Positions 11,253-12,461 of a DNA stretch of 12,461 nt are shown here, piece by piece. The notes below the pieces were generated by a model, which worked only from the letters and a program-made list of their open reading frames with translations, had not been told where the DNA came from and did no database searches. The stretch spans positions 1-12,461 of the forward strand of contig CAYNVS010000066.1 in NCBI GenBank assembly GCA_964400725.1, given 5' to 3'. Each line of letters starts with the position of its first letter. Position 1 is the first letter of the stretch. A program made the translations under genes and the position numbers. This DNA is from CAYNVS01 sp964400725 (GTDB taxonomy: Bacteria > Myxococcota_A > SURF-8 > CAYNVS01).

Positions 11253-12461
11253 ATGTTTGAAATAGCGGAGAGCGGCGCGAAACTGTCAAAGGAAGAATAC
11301 GAGAAAGAGGTTGAGAAACTGAGACCGCAGCTTCTCGATTTGCAGCAAAAACTGCGAGAGAAAAAAAACATGGCGGTTATAATACTGCTGGGCGGCGTGG
11401 AAGGAGCGGGTAAAAGCGAGACGATGCAGCTGCTTACCTCATGGCTGGATCCGCGCGGAGTGGAGGTAAACGCATTCGGCGCGGACGACGAGGGACGAGG
11501 ACGTCCGCCGTTCTACCGCTACTGGATGCACCTGCCGCCTAAAGGCAAATTCGGCATTTTCTTCGGCTCGTGGTACACCGAACCGATAGTCGGCAAGGCG
11601 CTTAAAACTCTTAAAAAGGCGCACTTCCTTTTGGAAATCGACAAAATCAACACGTTCGAGCGGCACCTTTCCGCGGAAAACGTCCTTTTAATCAAGTTTT
11701 GGCTTCACATCTCCAAAAAAGACCAGATAAAACGCCACAAAAAGCTGCTTAAAAACCCGGACAAGGCGTGGAAAGTTTCCCATCTGGATAAAAAATTCTT
11801 CAAAAGCTACGACGACTTTTATAAAGCCAGCGAAATAGCTCTTTCCCGCACGGACACGGCGGAGGCGCCGTGGCATATCATAGAAGGCGTAGATAAAAAT
11901 TATAGGGAAGTCCAAACGGTTAAAATTATTCTCGAAACCGTACGGCAAAGGCTCGACAAAGAGCCGCCCCCCAAACCGACGCCCATGGCCATTCCGAAGA
12001 AAGTTCAAGAAACGGCTCTGGACATGCTGGACATGAAATCGAAGACGCCCAAAGCGGTTTACGAGAAAAGACTCGACAAACTTCAAGCCGAAATCAACCG
12101 GCTTTCCTTCGAGGCTTACAGACGCGGTCTTTCAACCGTGGTTGTCTTTGAAGGATGGGACGCGGCGGGCAAGGGCGGAACTATTCGCCGACTTACTTCG
12201 TCGCTCGACGCAAGAAACTACCGGGTCGTCCCCATAGCGGCGCCCACCGAAGAAGAGCGCGTTAAACCTTATTTGTGGCGGTTCTGGCGCCATCTGCCGA
12301 CCGCCGGACGCGTTACGATATTCGACCGCTCGTGGGACGGCCGCGTGCTGGTAGAGCGCGTGGAAGGGTTCTGCCGCGAAGAAGACTGGCAGAGCGCTTT
12401 CTCCGAAATTAACGACTTCGAGAACCAACTCGTAGAAAAAGGAACAAAAGTGATTAAATAC
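11253..12461 (+). CDS. pap: Two-domain PPK2-family polyphosphate:AMP phosphotransferase (partial)
   Basis: The frame is open for 403 codons to the right edge, so the C-terminus is missing. PPK2 enzymes move phosphate between polyphosphate and nucleotides; the duplicated form (PAP) makes ADP from AMP and polyphosphate. Domain 1 has a P-loop GGVEGAGKSE at 47-56, but its Walker B place reads FFGSWYTEP (103-111) instead of FDRSWY, suggesting a non-catalytic repeat, as I believe is usual for PAP N-domains. Domain 2 has EGWDAAGKGGTIRRL from 300 with K307, then FDRSWDGRVLVERVEGF from 357; the usual SWYGRV Tyr is Asp362. RHLPTAGR precedes it. The ATG follows AAGGAG at good distance. It is divergent from ppx with overlapping predicted promoters. 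PPK2 and thymidylate kinase share the P-loop kinase fold, a link to the TMK-like pair upstream. AMP specificity is inferred from the two-domain layout. Confidence 0.93.
   Translation, partial: MFEIAESGAKLSKEEYEKEVEKLRPQLLDLQQKLREKKNMAVIILLGGVEGAGKSETMQLLTSWLDPRGVEVNAFGADDEGRGRPPFYRYWMHLPPKGKFGIFFGSWYTEPIVGKALKTLKKAHFLLEIDKINTFERHLSAENVLLIKFWLHISKKDQIKRHKKLLKNPDKAWKVSHLDKKFFKSYDDFYKASEIALSRTDTAEAPWHIIEGVDKNYREVQTVKIILETVRQRLDKEPPPKPTPMAIPKKVQETALDMLDMKSKTPKAVYEKRLDKLQAEINRLSFEAYRRGLSTVVVFEGWDAAGKGGTIRRLTSSLDARNYRVVPIAAPTEEERVKPYLWRFWRHLPTAGRVTIFDRSWDGRVLVERVEGFCREEDWQSAFSEINDFENQLVEKGTKVIKY

Overview
The window looks like chromosomal DNA from a Gram-negative (diderm) bacterium of roughly balanced GC content. 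Support for this is a lipoprotein with a lipobox, an exported ApbE-type flavin transferase, a bactofilin and a soluble PAS/GAF histidine kinase. AAA and ATA codons mix freely with GCG/CGC-rich stretches. I cannot place the phylum from sequence alone. No rRNA, tRNA, CRISPR array or intact mobile element is visible. The left edge holds only a weak hint of a degraded transposase-like frame.

Left half (1-5400). An apbE gene (+) has its own promoter and a clear terminator. On the minus strand a bactofilin gene is followed by a PAS-GAF-PAS histidine kinase, probably one transcript. The bactofilin has a second well-placed ribosome site at an internal Met that would remove its putative membrane-targeting N-terminus. 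Next comes a single-gene lipoprotein unit (-) with its own promoter, a leader carrying two small inverted repeats, and a terminator.

Right half (5400-12461). Three transcription units share a polyphosphate/phosphotransfer theme. Unit 1 (+) is an atypical pyruvate-kinase-like protein that overlaps by ATGA with the first of two tandem thymidylate-kinase-like paralogues. Both paralogues have lost the Walker A lysine (Ile in one, Arg in the other). Unit 2 (-), convergent with unit 1, is a short Ppx/GppA phosphatase followed 2 bases later by a CHAD-SixA fusion, which joins a polyphosphate-binding module to a phosphohistidine-phosphatase-type domain. Unit 3 (+), divergent from ppx, is a two-domain PPK2 enzyme of the polyphosphate:AMP phosphotransferase type, cut by the right edge. 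The promoters I predict for units 2 and 3 overlap.

The best candidate for an undescribed system is this right-hand cluster. Enzymes that use, bind and hydrolyse polyphosphate sit beside a non-standard PEP/ATP-type enzyme and a probable TMK-fold heterodimer with altered nucleotide sites. The joint function is my inference. The domain identities and residue changes can be read directly from the sequence.
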